DNA from: Patescibacteria group bacterium | GTDB lineage: Bacteria; Patescibacteriota; Saccharimonadia; CAILAD01; GCA-016700035 | Direction of reading: 5' to 3' | DNA length: 13,557 bases | Assembly (NCBI GenBank): GCA_030917125.1 | Contig: JAUPVH010000063.1 | Coordinates: forward strand, 1 to 13,557 | In this document: positions 11,827 to 13,557 of the stretch, piece after piece | Layout: each line of letters starts with the position of its first letter | How positions within the stretch are numbered: position 1 is the first letter of the stretch | The notes under the pieces: model-generated | Database searches by the model: none | What the model was told of the DNA's origin: nothing | Seen by the model: only the letters and a program-made list of their open reading frames with translations | Made by a program: the position numbers and the translations under genes

Positions 11827-12915
11827 ATGAATCAGTCTGAAAACACCCCTTATTACTCATATAGCCTTAAAAAAATTGAAGAAAATTTTCATGCATTCCA
11901 GTCAGCTATACCTGGAGTAATGGTGCGTTATGCAGTTAAAAGCAACCCGATGAAGGAAGTTATTGAAACACTTTCCAAACAGGGCTCAGGTTTTGAGATT
12001 GCTTCAAAAACTGAGTTAGCGCTATTGTTAGCTCGCGATGTTGATCCATCACAGATATTCTTCAGTAACCCAGTGAAGAATCCTTTAGATATTGAGTATG
12101 CACACAAGAAGGGTGTCAAAGTATTCGCCTATGACTCGCCGGAAGAAATAGACAAATTAGCTCAGTATGCTCCTGGTTGCCAGGTGATTCTTCGACTGCG
12201 AGTGTATGAAAGGGGCAGTGTATTTTCACTGAAAGATAAGTTTGGTGCAGAGGAGCGGCAGGCGGCGACGCTTGCAAAGCAAGCTCAAGCTGCCGGTTTG
12301 GTATTTTATGGGCTGAGCTTTCATGTTGGTTCACAGTCCCTCAAGCTGAATACCTGGAAGTATGCTCTTGAAAAAATCGTCAGAGTGCAAGTGCAGCTGA
12401 GAGAAAGAGGTATCGAAGTTATGGCATTAAATTTAGGTGGGGGTTTTCCATATGTCTACCGAGGTATGAAGGCCCCGACGATTCAGCAGATTGCTTCGGT
12501 CATCAAACCGTATCTTAAAAAGCTCGGAATCCCTAATATCTATGCAGAACCAGGCAGATATTTGGTGGCAAATGCCGCGACTTTAACGACCTCAATAATT
12601 CATCGCACGGTGAGAAGGGGCGATACATGGCTCTATCTCGATGCGGGTACTTATAATGCACTATTTGAAGCTATGGATTTTCAGGGAAATATTCAATATG
12701 GAGTAAGCGCTGCTGACCCCACATCAACGAAAAAGCAGAAATATATTCTTGCTGGTCCGACTTGCGATAGTATTGATACAATCACTGAAGATGCTCGGTT
12801 ACCGGATAACCTCAAGATAGGAGATAGGCTTGTCTTTGAAGATGTCGGTGCGTATACAAATGCTCTTGCAAATAGCTTTAACGGCTTTAAGCAGCCTAAG
12901 GTCTTACTGGATTAG
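11827..12915 (+). CDS. PLP-dependent ornithine/lysine decarboxylase-type enzyme
   Basis: A fold type III decarboxylase, 362 residues. The PLP-binding Lys is K38 in RYAVKSNP; H166 in SFHVGSQ stacks on the cofactor; GGGFP (204-208) and EPGRYLV (241-247) bind its phosphate; the opposite subunit supplies C313 and D314 in GPTCDSID (310-317); and FEDVGAYT (337-344) carries the late Tyr. The Cys-Asp pair is typical of ornithine, lysine and arginine decarboxylases, whereas diaminopimelate decarboxylase has Cys-Glu, so a polyamine-forming role (such as putrescine from ornithine) is more likely than lysine synthesis. Substrate cannot be fixed further. Active sites are shared across a dimer in this family. 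The start ATG has no clear Shine-Dalgarno sequence; a weak TAGAGT ends 7 nt upstream. It is divergent from the GAMT-like gene. Confidence 0.88.
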   Translation: MNQSENTPYYSYSLKKIEENFHAFQSAIPGVMVRYAVKSNPMKEVIETLSKQGSGFEIASKTELALLLARDVDPSQIFFSNPVKNPLDIEYAHKKGVKVFAYDSPEEIDKLAQYAPGCQVILRLRVYERGSVFSLKDKFGAEERQAATLAKQAQAAGLVFYGLSFHVGSQSLKLNTWKYALEKIVRVQVQLRERGIEVMALNLGGGFPYVYRGMKAPTIQQIASVIKPYLKKLGIPNIYAEPGRYLVANAATLTTSIIHRTVRRGDTWLYLDAGTYNALFEAMDFQGNIQYGVSAADPTSTKKQKYILAGPTCDSIDTITEDARLPDNLKIGDRLVFEDVGAYTNALANSFNGFKQPKVLLD

Positions 12916-12919
12916 AGTA

Positions 12920-12948
12920 TTGCAAAATAAGTAAAAATATGATATAAT
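12920..12948 (+). promoter_or_regulatory. Promoter of the membrane protein/acetyltransferase unit
   Basis: TTGCAA (12920-12925), a 17-nt spacer and TATAAT (12943-12948), with TGA as an extended -10 element. The leader of about 33 nt contains AAGGAG (12977-12982), 5 nt from the ATG. CCTT at 12970-12973 could pair with the AAGG of that site across a TAGT loop, a weak possible control. Confidence 0.75.
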
Positions 12949-12987
12949 GTACTGGTTCGTGAGAAGTACCTTTAGTAAGGAGTAGCC

Positions 12988-13395
12988 ATGTTTCACGACT
13001 TCTGGAATGGCCTCCTCAATAGGGCCGAATTTCATGCCGTTAACCCGGCAGTCTTCATCGCGATGTATGCCATTACCTGGCCTTTAGTCTGGTATTCATG
13101 GTATCTCTTGGTGCGGAGCCACAAGCGCGCCGACAAGAGTGCGTTTCGACAGGCAATCTGGTTCAACCGCTTGGTCACATTCGCGCCGTACATCTACGTA
13201 CTGGCGTTTGGGGAGAATTTCCCGGTGTGGCTTGTGCCTTCAAGTATCATCTTCATGGTGGTGCTTTCGTTGGTATTCAAGTACCGGCTAGGCCATGGTT
13301 TGCTAGTTCGTCTTGCCGACAAGGTGACTCACCTGCGCCAAAAGTTCGTCAACATTCGTCAGCGTTTTACCCGCTCTCCCACAGACTCGCAGTGA
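12988..13395 (+). CDS. Small membrane protein, three predicted helices
   Basis: A 135-residue protein with hydrophobic segments at about 20-43, 57-73 and 79-98. The loop SHKRADKSAFR (44-54) and the tail from 99 to 135 are strongly basic (LRQKFVNIRQRFTR), so both are probably cytoplasmic. No enzyme motif is visible and the family is not recognised. The start is firm (AAGGAG 5 nt upstream, near-consensus promoter). The next gene starts 15 nt after its TGA stop, so the two are probably one operon. Confidence 0.78.
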   Translation: MFHDFWNGLLNRAEFHAVNPAVFIAMYAITWPLVWYSWYLLVRSHKRADKSAFRQAIWFNRLVTFAPYIYVLAFGENFPVWLVPSSIIFMVVLSLVFKYRLGHGLLVRLADKVTHLRQKFVNIRQRFTRSPTDSQ

Positions 13396-13410
13396 GTCGA
13401 AAGGAATACA

Positions 13411-13557
13411 ATGTCCAACATTCAGATTCGCCTTGCAGAAGGTGCTGAGCGTGATGCTGCGCTTGCGGTCGAGGAGAAGATCTTCCGAGAGGAAGGCTAT
13501 CCCTATGACTATCACCAGTTCGACACCCAGAGCCGCGTCTTCGGCGCATTCGACGAC
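13411..13557 (+). CDS. N-terminal fragment, possible GNAT-type acyltransferase
   Basis: 49 codons are present; the gene runs off the right edge. The peptide starts MSNIQIRLAEGAERDAA and continues LAVEEKIFREEGYPYDYHQF, ending FGAFDD. This pattern (a strand, a helix carrying Glu, then an aromatic segment and a strand with GAFDD) is like the N-terminus of GNAT or N-acyl amino acid synthase-type proteins, but the acetyl-CoA-binding motif lies beyond the window, so the call is tentative. AAAGGAA lies 6 nt before the ATG. It is downstream of the membrane-protein gene in the same unit. Confidence 0.5.
   Translation, partial: MSNIQIRLAEGAERDAALAVEEKIFREEGYPYDYHQFDTQSRVFGAFDD

Overview
The window is bacterial. 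It has two tRNA genes with encoded CCA ends, rho-independent hairpin terminators, TTGACA/TATAAT-type promoters and AAGGAG ribosome-binding sites. TAA, TAG and TGA all end genes here, so the code looks standard. Gene content is compact and mixed: single-copy housekeeping genes (histidyl-tRNA synthetase, a Gre factor, an ABC-F ATPase) sit among many small membrane or orphan proteins. DUF4287 and DUF5684 proteins, an M16 peptidase pair and frequent leaderless-type gene starts fit a small-genome lineage such as Patescibacteria, perhaps Saccharibacteria. That placement is inference from general resemblance and was not tested.

Layout. 1-1500 is read leftward: the start of an unknown gene behind a good promoter, a two-gene unit (four-helix membrane protein, then DUF4287 protein), a small membrane protein behind a palindrome, and tRNA-Lys(CTT) with its own promoter and terminator. 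1574-2110 is a rightward DUF5684 membrane protein gene whose terminator is shared with the leftward HNH protein/tRNA-Arg(TCG) pair. 2549-2715 holds several stem-loops between divergent promoters. 2717-5302 runs rightward: hisS, a Gre-like factor, and a three-site zinc-finger protein with its own promoter and terminator. 5337-9881 runs rightward: ABC-F ATPase and an M16 zinc peptidase in one operon, a 54-residue basic protein with a strikingly structured leader, and a second M16 peptidase. 9960-11752 is leftward: an orphan gene interrupted by an in-frame amber codon, and a methyltransferase of the guanidinoacetate methyltransferase (GAMT) family behind a perfect consensus promoter. From 11827 onward the genes are rightward: an ornithine/lysine decarboxylase-type enzyme, then a membrane protein and the beginning of a possible acetyltransferase.

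How they might work together. The two M16 peptidases both keep HxxEH and could act as a pair. The GAMT-like enzyme and the decarboxylase are divergent neighbours and could both handle arginine- or ornithine-derived compounds. The other genes look like independent short units.

The observations most worth following are the amber codon followed by 46 coding-looking codons, the repeated placement of a -10 box 6-9 nt before the start codon, the serial hairpins around the small basic gene, and the GAMT/decarboxylase pair. No CRISPR array, insertion sequence, integrase or phage structural gene was seen.
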